Of a stretch of 64,000 nt of DNA, positions 11,343 through 20,555 are shown one piece after another. This DNA comes from Rhizoclosmatium globosum. Its lineage: Eukaryota > Chytridiomycota > Chytridiomycetes > Chytridiales > Chytriomycetaceae. The position numbers were made by a program, and so were the translations under genes. Every line of letters starts with the position of its first letter. The stretch's first letter is position 1. The DNA is taken from NCBI GenBank assembly GCA_002104985.1, contig MCGO01000061.1, positions 186,001-250,000 of the forward strand. Reading direction: 5' to 3'. The notes under the pieces are model-generated. The model was given only the letters and a program-made list of their open reading frames with translations. It did not search any database and was not told where the DNA came from.

Positions 11343-12985
11343 CTAGAACTTGAACTTTTTCACAGTGTTTGTGCTCTTGTTGAAACGACGACGTAAGACA
11401 GAGTAGAAACCACTGCATCCAGCTCTTACACGAGATTGTAAGTCGAAATCATGGACTCCGTCGGCATCGATACCTTTGTATGCGTTCAATAGCTGTTGGT
11501 AACAAGCAAACGATGCTGTGTGGTCGGTGAAAGCCAATGTAGTCTGGTCGACTCTTTCAAGTTGGTGGTGAACCTGGGCATGTCATTAATATTTATATAA
11601 TCAGAAGGAGAGTTGTTACCAAACTGACAAGAACTGCAAACGGATGGATTGACTTGTTCTCGAAAAACTCCTCAATTGTCAAACAGCGCTTGAATGACGC
11701 CAAATTGATAGCAGTTTCGCAGGCATTCAGGAAATGTGGATTCTGGTACTGTTGGCACATGGTTACTCCATCTTCTTCATTGGTTGTAGTTAGATGAAGA
11801 AATCTACAGAGAGATTAATGTCTTGTTTGGAATGAATCATGACTCACTGAAGCTCATCCAGTAATTCCGCAGCTTTGGGTTTGTTCCGAGCTCCAGTTTT
11901 GAGGCCTAAATCGTAAGGATCGGTTGCAAGCCACATCTTGTTGAAATCGCAGAAGAATGTACTTCTATACGTTTGGATTTTGTATTTATACTGTGGAAAC
12001 TGTTAGATTACGTATCTGGGATTAGAACAACGACTTACATCTTCATACATCTGAGTTGGGTCAGACGAGAGTAACGGCTCAACCTTGAATCCACAAGCAC
12101 GACTGAGAAGCAAATAAATCCGACTGCGTACTGCTTTATCTGGCTCTCCAGTGAATGAGTCAACAAAAAGGCGGTGTTTGATACAATCCTTGACACATAG
12201 AGACAGGAAGGTTGCGTATTGCCTGTTGATGACTAGAGTTAGAGTTGTGATCTGATCAATAAAGAGATACGTACTTCTTGGACAGTCCAGCTTCGTAGAA
12301 GAGATCACCCGCAATGAGTTCGTTCGGGGTTTCATTTGAATCGGGATCGGCATTGTTCCATCGCCTGGCACCAAGGCTTGCGCGACTCGCATCAGTCGCT
12401 GGGTTCTCGCCTTCTTCTGGAATTGTTTCGTTTGGACCATTGCGTCTGGAGCGTGGAGGCGTCACGTCTTCGCGGCGGGTTTCTTCGTCTTCGGTGTTGT
12501 TGTCCTCGCTGCCTTGGTTGCCCTCGTCACCCTCGTCGATTTCGTTGCCCTCGTCGTCGTCCTCCACGTTGTTGTCATCGTCGTTGTTGTTGTCGTCGTC
12601 GTCGTCGTCGTCGTCGTCTTCGTCCTCGTCCTCGTTGTCATCCGCTTTGTTGGTGGTCTTGACGTGTCTTCCATTTCTAATGAAGTTAAAAAACGAAGAA
12701 GAAGAGAGAACACCACTCACTTGTTCGATAAACGTTTTGCCTTCGCGATCAAGGCCTTTACGTTCGAGTTCCTTTTGATTTAAACGTAAGATTTGAAAGT
12801 TGAAATAAAGAGCCTTACAAAGATCCTGTTGAGGCAGCAAGTCTCTTGGTGTTCCGGCTCTTCTTCCCCTTGCGTATTTTCGAAAGACTAGAATCGAAAG
12901 TAGACGCATTGTTCTTCGGATGCGTTCGACGTTTGGCTGTTTGCTTTTGTTTCCGAGTGACGCCTTTGTCTTGCGATTGCGCCAT
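11343..12985 (-). CDS. Acidic, DUF6532-like protein encoded by the transposon
   Basis: A multi-exon minus-strand gene in the element. It starts at an ATG (12983-12985) with a Lys/Arg-rich head (MAQSQDKGVTRKQKQTAKRR). Two short introns follow, then a long Asp/Glu/Asn-rich tract encoded by a GTC-rich trinucleotide run (about 12540-12640). The C-terminal 250-300 residues are globular, with segments such as AVRSRIYLLLSRACGF, NPHFLNACETAINLASF and TASFACYQQLLNAYKGI, ending at 11343. The order of these segments (a helix after a short loop, then F-x-HP-like, then a Y-x3-Y/LL helix) resembles the fungal DUF6532 family, which I recall mostly from basidiomycetes; this match is tentative. The basic head and acidic stretch suggest a nuclear protein that binds DNA or chromatin. 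Its ATG is only 40 bp from the transposase ATG on the other strand. No clear frameshift was found, but exon joins in the middle were not all proven. Confidence 0.55.
12540..12640. repeat. Trinucleotide (GTC/GTT) low-complexity tract
   Basis: Dense GTC, GTT and CTC triplets that read as poly-Asp/Asn/Glu on the minus strand within the transposon-encoded acidic protein. The longest pure run is about nine GTC units near 12595-12616. Prone to length change. Confidence 0.8.
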
Positions 12986-13025
12986 TGTTTTCGTTTTGCA
13001 AACAAAAATTGAACAACTAAGTTGA

Positions 13026-15764
13026 ATGACTTTCCGTTGCAGGTTTAACTGCAAAGTCTTCAAATCAAAAGACAATCTTGGAAGACATATGCGATTATGT
13101 CATCCTGAATACTTGTCGATGAGCCATGGCCCAGCATTGTTCTCCGACCCTTCCGAATCAGACCAAAGCGCAACTGAGGAAACATAGGTCTACCACTTAA
13201 TGATGTCTATTACGATGAAGATAAAAGTCTTGTCAAGCAAATAACCGATACATTTCGTCCTCACGATATTGATTTAATTGTGCATTGTGTTGTTGAAAAT
13301 CCAATGGGGCAGACCGCTATCACCCGCAAAATTAAATTTGACAATCCGCGGTGGACACCTGAATGTCGAACAGCCTTTAAGACTGGGAAAGGGCTTTTGG
13401 AAGCCATTGATAAATTTGCTGGCTTGAGTGTTGTATGTAGTGCAAGTTTTTAAGGTTCAGTACTTCTGACATTCCTTTAGGATTACGAGTGTCTTGATGT
13501 ACCAATCGAACTTATTCTCTCTAATATGCCTGAAAGATATGAGGAAAAAGCAAGAGCTCATTGGGAAAATGATCCCGTTTCAGTCCATGTACGCCCACTA
13601 GACAAAGTAATCGAATGCATGCTCAGTGATTCGACTCTAAAAGACGTATTCAAATATTGTTATATGCAGCAGCTTGATGCCATTGGAAACCGTATTTATG
13701 ATGAAGCGTATTCAAGTGATTACTGCAAGACTCTTCAGGAAAAGATTCCTAATGGGGGGACACCACTTCTGCTAAAGTTTGGATCTGATGCTGCCCTTGC
13801 GACTAAAATTGGAAAGCAAACGTTTCATCCCATGATAATGACCTTTGGGAATATTGACAAACGTTGGCGTAATAAGCTCTCAAACCAAGCAAGTGTTATG
13901 GTGGCGTATCTCCCAGTGTTATCAAACCAAACTACTGGTGAACGTGAATCTCAATTCCTCACAGCATATAAACGTGCAGTTCATCATGCAACCTTGGCTA
14001 TTATTCTGTCTTGCATTGAGGATTGGGTTACACATGGAGTTGATTTGATAAGCCCAGATGGAAGAATGCGCTGCTACTATCCATGTTTATTCAATTATGA
14101 TGGCGACTATCCAGAGTTAACCTTGACTGCCACTGTTAGCCCTGGATGTCTTGCTGCCCCAATGCCTTGCTGTTTTGTGAAGCAGTGCGAACTCAGCAAC
14201 TGCGGGCGTAGTTGTCAGTCGTTTGTTCGAAAGAAGACTGAGTCTTTGGAACAAAATTTCAAATTTGCTATGCGCGGGAAATCATACACAATTCAACGGG
14301 CTCGTTTTGCAGCAAAAGGGCAGGTTCCATTTGTCAAAAATGCTTTCTACAAACTGCACATGGCATCTGAGCGATTCTGCATTCATTCCGCTGTTACTGC
14401 TGATCCGATGCATTCAATTTTTATTGGAGTCTTTGGTTATCACCTCTGGAAACTTGTGAAATCTGCCATCACTGAGAAGTTTGGTGATAAAGGCCTTCAG
14501 AAAATGGATCTTAGAATTTCAAAAATCCCTCCTTACCCTGGATTCAGCCGATTTCAGAAGGGAGCTTCGTCTCTAAGCAAGCTTACAAAGAAAGACTATG
14601 CAAGCATTATGATTTACCTTCTGCCATGTGTCTACGATTTGGTTTCAGTTGAAGTAATTGAATGCCTTGAAGCTCTTTTTGATATCACGATGATGGTTTC
14701 GGCAAAGAGCCATACCGATTCATCCTTAGCTATTTTGACTGCAAGACTTCAAGACTTTTCAGACTTAGTTCAAGTATTTGACACAGACAAGAAGTCTATG
14801 AACTTTCCCAAAATGCACATTTTGGCTTCATTTCCAGAAGCAATTAGAAGGTTCGGCGCCACTGACTCGTATGGAACAGAATTTTGGAGTCAACACAAAG
14901 AACAAACGTGGTCGCTGCTTATGCTGACACCAATAGGAAGGAATCAGAAAAGCAAATGATTCAGAACGGCACTCGAAAGGATAAGGTCAACAGAATGAGA
15001 AATCTGATGCTGAGACACAAGGGATTGACTTCTGGAGAAGCCAAAATGTTTACCTGGAGTGAATCTGCTGACCCGCACTTCAGTTTGGTAGCAAGAAAAC
15101 GACTCTTCTCCTTTCGTGAGTTTGAAGCTTCAGACAAAGTTTATCATGGCCTCAGCCATAAAGTTGGAAAGTATGGAATCAAAATTCATCTGTTTGTCAA
15201 GGTAAGCACAGTGTTAAAAAACCAAAGCTTATCTTTTAAATCTAGGAGCATACTTTATTTCGCTCCGCCAAAATTGTCAATTTTGACAAGAACAGCAGTC
15301 AGCATGTTGAGTTTCTTCGAATTGGCAACAAGGGATTGCCAGACTTTTGTGTCTACACGTTGAATAAGCTAAAGCCTCCTGTCATGGAGTCTGGCCTGGG
15401 TGGAAGTCAGTTCCTTGTTGGAAGAGCAAAACACTTCATGGCTGTTAAACATCAAGATAGCAATAATATATCACATTTTGTGGTATTGCAACGTTACCAG
15501 GCCCTACCGCAACACCAACAAAACAAGAGTGGCCTGTTCATTCTTGAGCCTGCCCATGTTGGAGACAAGAATTCGATTGTTGTGGCTCCTCTCAATTCAA
15601 TCAAAGGAAGAGCTCACATTATTCCTTATTTTCAGGATGGACAAAACGGAAAGTCTGGAAAGGTTTATTTGAATACGTATGCAGAACGTAACCTTTGGTC
15701 TATCATCCGCAAGAGTTACAATTTTTCTGCTGGATCTGACACTGAATCAATTTTGTCTGACTGA
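13026..15764 (+). pseudogene. Plavaka-like transposase, apparently frameshifted
   Basis: The ATG at 13026 begins a C2H2-like finger (CRFNC then NLGRHMRLCH), as common at the N terminus of Plavaka transposases. The core runs 13187-13432, intron 13433-13480, then 13481 onward. It includes FHPMIMTFGNIDKRWRNK, ASVMVAYLPV, CLFNYDGDYPELT and ADPMHSIFIGVFGYHLWK, matching the family pattern (nucleotide-like substrate list, GNI/LxxYLP and DYPE motifs). Two breaks are visible. The zinc-finger frame ends at TAG 13185-13187 while the core opens in another frame with a stop at 13175. Near 14882-14885, in a T4 run after SYGTEF, the frame must shift by one base to continue as TQRTNVVAAYADTNRKE. An intron at 15201-15245 leads to the C-terminal exon ending at 15764. 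The first break might hide an intron; the second is most simply a one-base deletion. The copy is probably non-autonomous now. Confidence 0.8.
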
Positions 15765-16034
15765 GCCTCTTGTGAAAGCTATAAAAGCTGCTTGTATCTG
15801 TCTTTTAAGAATGAATAAAAATACATAAGTTAGCTATTTATTATACACAATAATGTATGCATAATATGCCAAACAATTACTTTGAATGTCAAATCTATTA
15901 CGTTTCCATGTATGATCCATAATTTTGCATTTCATGCATTTGTAAGGCATTCTTAACATTTCAAATATGAAAAATTCCAAGAAATGTATTCGTAATGTTG
16001 CATATGCATCATCATGCTGCAAAATGTTGGGTTG

Positions 16035-16046
16035 AGTTTCCTGATG
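16035..16046 (-). repeat. Right terminal inverted repeat of the transposon
   Basis: AGTTTCCTGATG on the plus strand, the exact reverse complement of the left terminus, followed by TA at 16047-16048 and then F-box coding sequence. Confidence 0.85.
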
Positions 16047-16490
16047 TACGTTCTTGCCAGCACAAGAAACTCGTTTCGACCATTCACTTAACGCCAATGA
16101 TCCCAATGCACCAAACATCAAGCACACATTCCGAGAAGATACATCGCAAAACATCTGAATCTGATCAAGAGGAAAGTCTTCAGCAATCTCGAAACGTGTA
16201 ACACCGTTGAATCGTGATATCAGAGTCCCCAACGCTGCAATAGCTTTCTTGTGTTGTAGTAATATCGGTATAGTACGTTTGGAAAGCTTCATATCTGGCC
16301 AAGAGTACATGCCGCTGGTGCTGTTGAGAAGTTTCCCAGCTTTGACAATGATATCGACGTACTCAGTAAGTACTGGCATGACTCTACAGAAGCGAATCAT
16401 ATCATGAGTGGTAAGGTGCTTCAGGATCTCATCAAGCAATTCGACTGGAAGTGAGCAGATTGATGTCACAGTCATTTTAAGAACATTCAT
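16047..16490 (-). pseudogene. 5' half of the transposon-interrupted F-box-like gene
   Basis: The minus-strand frame from 16490 gives MNVLKMTVTSICSLPVEL, then an F-box-like helix set (LLDEILKHLTTHDMIRFCRV) and a middle region up to SEWSKRVSCAGKN, where the transposon begins. The true start may be the second Met (16475), which matches the paralogue starting MTCLSSLPTEILDEV. After the TA at 16047-16048 the frame continues into transposon sequence as non-homologous residues. The matching 3' half is at 10462-10928. F-box proteins recruit substrates to SCF ubiquitin ligases; this family is assigned from the LPxEILDE motif and an LRR-like remainder, not from a known orthologue. Confidence 0.85.
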
Positions 16491-16556
16491 AACAGAATCA
16501 GCAATCTGGTCAGCAATAGGATATTTGCCTCTTAGTCCTCATATTACTTTCTACTG

Positions 16557-16960
16557 TCATTTCTTGGCATTGCAACGAACCAAAGCCTCCAGCACTCTCA
16601 ATATCATTGACCTTTGCCCATTCGACCCTATATTTTCCGGAAGATATTCCTGAAGATCTCCATTCAAAGTGGAGATGGAAGGGGACGTCACTATTATTAG
16701 GAAGAGAGGGGGGTTTGGGTCAAAAGTGTCCACTGGTCCAAACATCACAATAATTTTCTTGGAAGTGACGTTGAAGAGGGAATTTATGGGAATATCGAAA
16801 CATGTAGTACCATTGAATCGAGATATCAGAGTCCCTAACGATCCCACGGCCGCACGATGTTGAACAATGACTGGTATAGATCGCATGTAAAGTGTCATGT
16901 TTGGCCAAACATGCACTGCTCGGCAAAAGCGAATTGTGTCATGTGCGAGCTCAACTAGAC
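16557..16960 (-). pseudogene. Decayed F-box-like copy with internal deletions
   Basis: On the minus strand, residues HDTIRFCRAV run straight into HVWPNMTLYMRSIPVIV. This skips the roughly 20-25 residues that follow the F-box in the intact copies. The stretch GSLGTLISRFNGTTCFDI is clearly homologous to the neighbour at 16047-16490 (ALGTLISRFNGVTRFEI). The homology then drifts, with a short LRVLEALVRC-like remnant before the stop at 16557. There is no proper start codon and most of the C-terminal LRR-like half is missing. It lies between the interrupted copy and the intact copy on the same strand, so the three look like old tandem duplicates. Confidence 0.8.
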
Positions 16961-17016
16961 GAAAGTCATTATATAAATGAAACTTTAAAGATATTTACTA
17001 GATATCGTTATCATTT

Positions 17017-17910
17017 TTACGTTTTGTACCAACATCCAGATTCAAAACGGATACTTTGGATACTTTGAGATTTCCGTGAAACAAATCCAACCTTCCTCAT
17101 TTTTCCATCCAGCTCAATCAGCTCATGATTGCTGACACTGTACAGGAACAGAATCTCTACTCTTTTAATAGCACTATTCGGCAACACTCGAATCAATTTC
17201 AAACAAGTATCTTGTTCAGGATATTTGAGGGTAATATCAGTAAGCATCTGCATTTGGAGCAACAAAGATTCAAAAGAAGCCAAGAGTCGAGATCCGTAAA
17301 GAAAAGACAGGCTGAGAGATTGTAATCGTGTGCATAAAGTTAGACTTGATATCAATTCATCTGCGAACCCAACATACTGTCGAGGATTCACATCAACAAT
17401 AATTTGACTGATTTTGTCCAAGTCGTGAGATGACTGAGTTTCGTTTGCATGCCCAACTGAAAGGCGTAATATCAACTTGCTGTGAATTTCCAACTGCTCC
17501 AACCAAACAGTCGCTGCTTCGTGGTGAGTTCTGTTGATGTGCAGCAAAACATTGTTGGATAACACTGAACAGATCACGCCAATATGGTCTGGAGTGACAT
17601 CCGAGTCGGACGTATTGATTACCAGTTCAGTTGCCCTTCCAAATCCCGCTACCACGGCCATAAGCCGCTGAAGAGCTGGAATGCGTGTGATAATCGATGG
17701 TACCATACTTGAAGTCATTATTGGATTCGGCCAGACTTGAAACAATGATGGAGCGTCATAAATGATCGATGCATAGGCATTCAGCCTCGGTACAGCTCGG
17801 CAGAACCTCATCATATCGCGAAGATACAGGAACTGTATAATCTCGTCCAAGATCTCTGGGGGAAGTAAGTCGAGCGGCGGAGCCTGCATTGGTTTGGTTG
17901 TTGTAAACAA
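17017..17910 (-). CDS. F-box-like/LRR protein, intact family member
   Basis: A single-exon gene of 297 residues. After a short N terminus comes an F-box-like motif ([20 protein letters not shown], then [13 protein letters not shown]). About 230 residues follow with leucine-rich periodicity ([42 protein letters not shown]), ending WYKT. The likely role is substrate choice for an SCF ubiquitin ligase, inferred from the family type only. Its start is 14 bp from the start of the divergent RidA gene, so both must share a very compact promoter, or an internal Met (17889) is used. The same family recurs at 10462-10928/16047-16490, 16557-16960, 40712-40812 and 40989-41924. Confidence 0.8.
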   Translation of the reverse strand: MFTTTKPMQAPPLDLLPPEILDEIIQFLYLRDMMRFCRAVPRLNAYASIIYDAPSLFQVWPNPIMTSSMVPSIITRIPALQRLMAVVAGFGRATELVINTSDSDVTPDHIGVICSVLSNNVLLHINRTHHEAATVWLEQLEIHSKLILRLSVGHANETQSSHDLDKISQIIVDVNPRQYVGFADELISSLTLCTRLQSLSLSFLYGSRLLASFESLLLQMQMLTDITLKYPEQDTCLKLIRVLPNSAIKRVEILFLYSVSNHELIELDGKMRKVGFVSRKSQSIQSIRFESGCWYKT

Positions 17911-17924
17911 GAAATCAACCCGAA

Positions 17925-18613
17925 ATGTCCGAGCTTCCCAACGGAACCCCCTTCCTTCTCAAAGACCGCGCAGGAGGCCTTGCAAACTACCCACATGCCC
18001 GCAAGGCTGGTGGATTCATCTTTGTGTCTGGGATCAGCTCGAGACGGCCAGATAACACTTGGGAGGGAGTTGAGTGCCTGCGTCGTTCGTTGTCGGTGTC
18101 TCTCTAACATCTTATTTAAATGTGTTTCTAGGTTGAAGAGAATGCAGATGGGACTTGGACGCTGGATATTAAGGCTCAGACGAAGGCTGTCTTGCAAAAG
18201 TTCGTGTGCCAACCATTGCAGATGTTGCATGCATACTAACAATCAGTTAACATAGTATCAGCGTCATCCTTGCGGCTGCAGGCGCTTCGCTGGAGAACGT
18301 GATTGATCTGACTGTGTTTTTGGTTGATATGAAGGATTACAAGGAGATGAACGAGGTGTATAACACCTTCTTCCCAGTTCCAGAAAATGGTACGTTATGC
18401 ATTGCTAATATTGAGAGGCTGTGGAGGCAAGAGGCAGTGGAGGGAAACCAGGGAGAAGGAAACACAGAAGTGGTGGCGTCACCCGAAGATCTCCACCTAT
18501 TCATCTGTCTAACATATTCATTAGGACCATCACGTACAACTGTCGCAGTTAAGCAGCTCCCGAACCCACGCTTGTTGATTGAAATCAAATGCACTGCTGT
18601 TGCACCTCAATAA
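17925..18613 (+). CDS. RidA/YjgF family protein (2-aminomuconate deaminase-like)
   Basis: Exons 17925-18068, 18132-18199, 18256-18389 and 18525-18613 give 144 residues, the usual RidA size. RidA proteins hydrolyse reactive enamine/imine intermediates from PLP enzymes; some members are annotated as 2-aminomuconate deaminase in tryptophan/kynurenine breakdown. Visible family features are the [10 protein letters not shown] strand, the [20 protein letters not shown] helix with [20 protein letters not shown], and a C-terminal [20 protein letters not shown] block. The last block contains the Arg and Glu positions of the family active site. The third intron is 135 nt. The Trp-rich insert near [17 protein letters not shown] fits the 2-aminomuconate deaminase-like subgroup better than classic RidA; this finer call is tentative. 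Confidence 0.88.
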
Positions 18614-18700
18614 AGAGTTCGAAGTGACTGTCTTCAACAATCCTTCAATTCTACATGATATTATCATGACATGTTCTGCATTCATTATTATACAAAAAAG

Positions 18701-20500
18701 ATGCATTTAATTGGGGCATTGGCAGTGCTTGCCTGGTTGGCAGCCGCCTCACCCACCAGCCAATACTCCGAGCACCTCCAACTGACACAGCGCCCAAATG
18801 GCAAAGTCGGAGCGCACTTTTCGTTTTCGCAGGTTCTCGACGGGACAAAGTACCACGCGCTCGAGGCAATTGCGCACGAGTTTGGCGTGGCATCGCTCGA
18901 CTTGGCGTTTACTCAGGGCAAGGCCGGCGGATGCAAAGCACTCAACTTGGACGGAATTGAGTGTACTCCCGCGGGGCTGGTGCTGTGGGCCTGGCTGGAG
19001 TACGTGTGCTGCTACTTAAGTAGAGTATTGCTAACTAGTAAGGTTCCAGCAACGATCTCAGTCCGGCTCTCTCCTCGCAGAACTCTTCAGACTTTAGCTC
19101 GAGGTGGACAGGCTTAACGAATGCTCTCGCTGGAACCTTTTGTGCGTCAATCAACCAAATTGTACCAACAAAGGTCTCTGCAGAACCAAGGGAGTCTTTC
19201 AGAGTGGATGGCGTTGATCCTGGTAATATGATACGCTTACTTATGCCTGCTTCTGACCGGAAACTCAAATAGAGAAGCACTGGCTGAGATACGCTACTCT
19301 GCCTCGAGAAATCACCTGCACAGAGAACTTGACACCATGGGCGAAGCTTTTGCCATGTACCACTAAGGTACACTGCTTTTGAATCAGGGATGACACATCT
19401 AACTCTGTTCAGGCTGGTATCGCGTCTCTCTTCAATGGATATACTCTCTTTGATGCAGACTACCACTCTATGCGTGTACGCCTTCGTAAACAATGCAACT
19501 CTGCGTCATTAAAATGCGAAATCGAGTTGCACCAAGATTTAATAGTTATTTTGGATCCCGTCCGCAAGAATTATGACCGATCCATCAACTGGTCACTGAG
19601 ACTGTTGTTTGAACGCGAAATTACTGGACTGTGTCCTTTGGATGTGGATGGGTCTCAGGTGACTGTCACATTGCCGGGAGGCAAGAATGCAAATTGGTAT
19701 GGAGCTTCAGAACCAGTGAAGGATTCTACCGGAAACTTTGTATTCCCGCTCGAATTGGGTCCGTTTTTATTAATTTCATTATGCGGCTAACTTTGTTTTC
19801 AGGAAAGAGAGTTGACTTTGGTCTTACATACTATGACCAGGAGCCAGTTCGCGACAACATCTTTGTTCCTACGATTCAGTTACACCGCCACTTGACTGGA
19901 TATGGTCGTGAACGTGGGGGATTCAACCTGCGTTTGACAAACAACGACCCAACCACCCCTCAATCCGTCACTCTTCTCGAAGTTTTACCGTGGTATCTCC
20001 ACCTCTACTTGCACACTCTGCAAACAACCACAACTTCTGTGTCAGATAACAGTCGCATTCTCGCGACTCCAAACATCACGCAACGCTATCAACTCTCCAT
20101 CCCGCGTTCTCGTCCCTCAATTCTTGAGTTCTCATTAACTCTCCCACCTGCCTCAACAACAACCATCCACTATGAATTTGACCGTGCATTCATCAAATAC
20201 ACTGAACACCCACCCGATGCAAACAGAGGGTTTGATATTCCACCCTCCGTTCTCACTGTTCATGCGGAGAAGCCATACAGAATATTCAGTGAGATTCTGT
20301 TGATTGCTCTTCCAACACCTGATTTCTCGATGCCATACAACGTTATTACCATGACATGTACGATCGTAGCATTGTATTTCGGCACTGTGTTTAATTTAAT
20401 TGTGAAGCGGTTGGAGGGTTTGGAAAGGATTCCACCAAAGAAGGCTTGGTGGAAGTTTTGGATGAAGAAGGTTGATGAAGTCAAGGAAAAGACCTATTAG
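18701..20500 (+). CDS. GPI16: GPI transamidase subunit PIG-T / Gpi16
   Basis: A component of the ER complex that attaches GPI anchors to proteins. The ATG at 18701 starts a signal peptide ([18 protein letters not shown]). The luminal region has [52 protein letters not shown] and [11 protein letters not shown]; the C-terminal membrane helix ([20 protein letters not shown]) is followed by a Lys-rich cytosolic tail. Supported exons: 18701 to about 19000, about 19043-19222, 19273-19367, 19413-19758 and 19803-20500. The first junction is odd. Homology demands WAWLE followed by GSSNDLS, but no GT-AG pair between 19000 and 19043 gives that frame. Either a non-canonical or very short intron is used or a base is missing. 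The CxxNLTPWxKLLPC block contains the Cys that in PIG-T links to PIG-K. Otherwise complete. Confidence 0.88.
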
Positions 20501-20555
20501 ATGCTATTGCTGATTTATTAATGTTATAGATTCCAAGAATAATGAATAGGAAAAG

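Larger units (their letters stand above)
10929..16046. mobile_element. Plavaka-like DNA transposon inserted in an F-box gene
   Basis: A 5118-bp element bounded by perfect 12-bp terminal inverted repeats: CATCAGGAAACT at 10929-10940 and its reverse complement at 16035-16046. A TA flanks both ends (10927-10928 and 16047-16048), as for a TA target-site duplication. The flanking DNA is one F-box gene, which becomes continuous in frame if the element and one TA are removed. Subterminal regions on both sides are AT-rich and carry many copies of AATGTATT- and ATGCATT-like words, possible transposase-binding repeats. Inside lie two divergent genes: a transposase with a zinc-finger start (plus strand) and an acidic DUF6532-like protein (minus strand). 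A C8 tract lies near 11011. Boundaries are seen directly. The Plavaka assignment rests on remembered family motifs in the transposase. Confidence 0.88.

Noticed and set aside
12314..12778. Ser-rich plus-strand frame of 154 codons
   Set aside because: It is the complement of the poly-Asp triplet tract of the transposon's acidic gene.
10929..16046. The transposon being a retroelement or endogenous virus
   Set aside because: No reverse transcriptase, integrase or long terminal repeats; short inverted termini and a DNA transposase are present instead.
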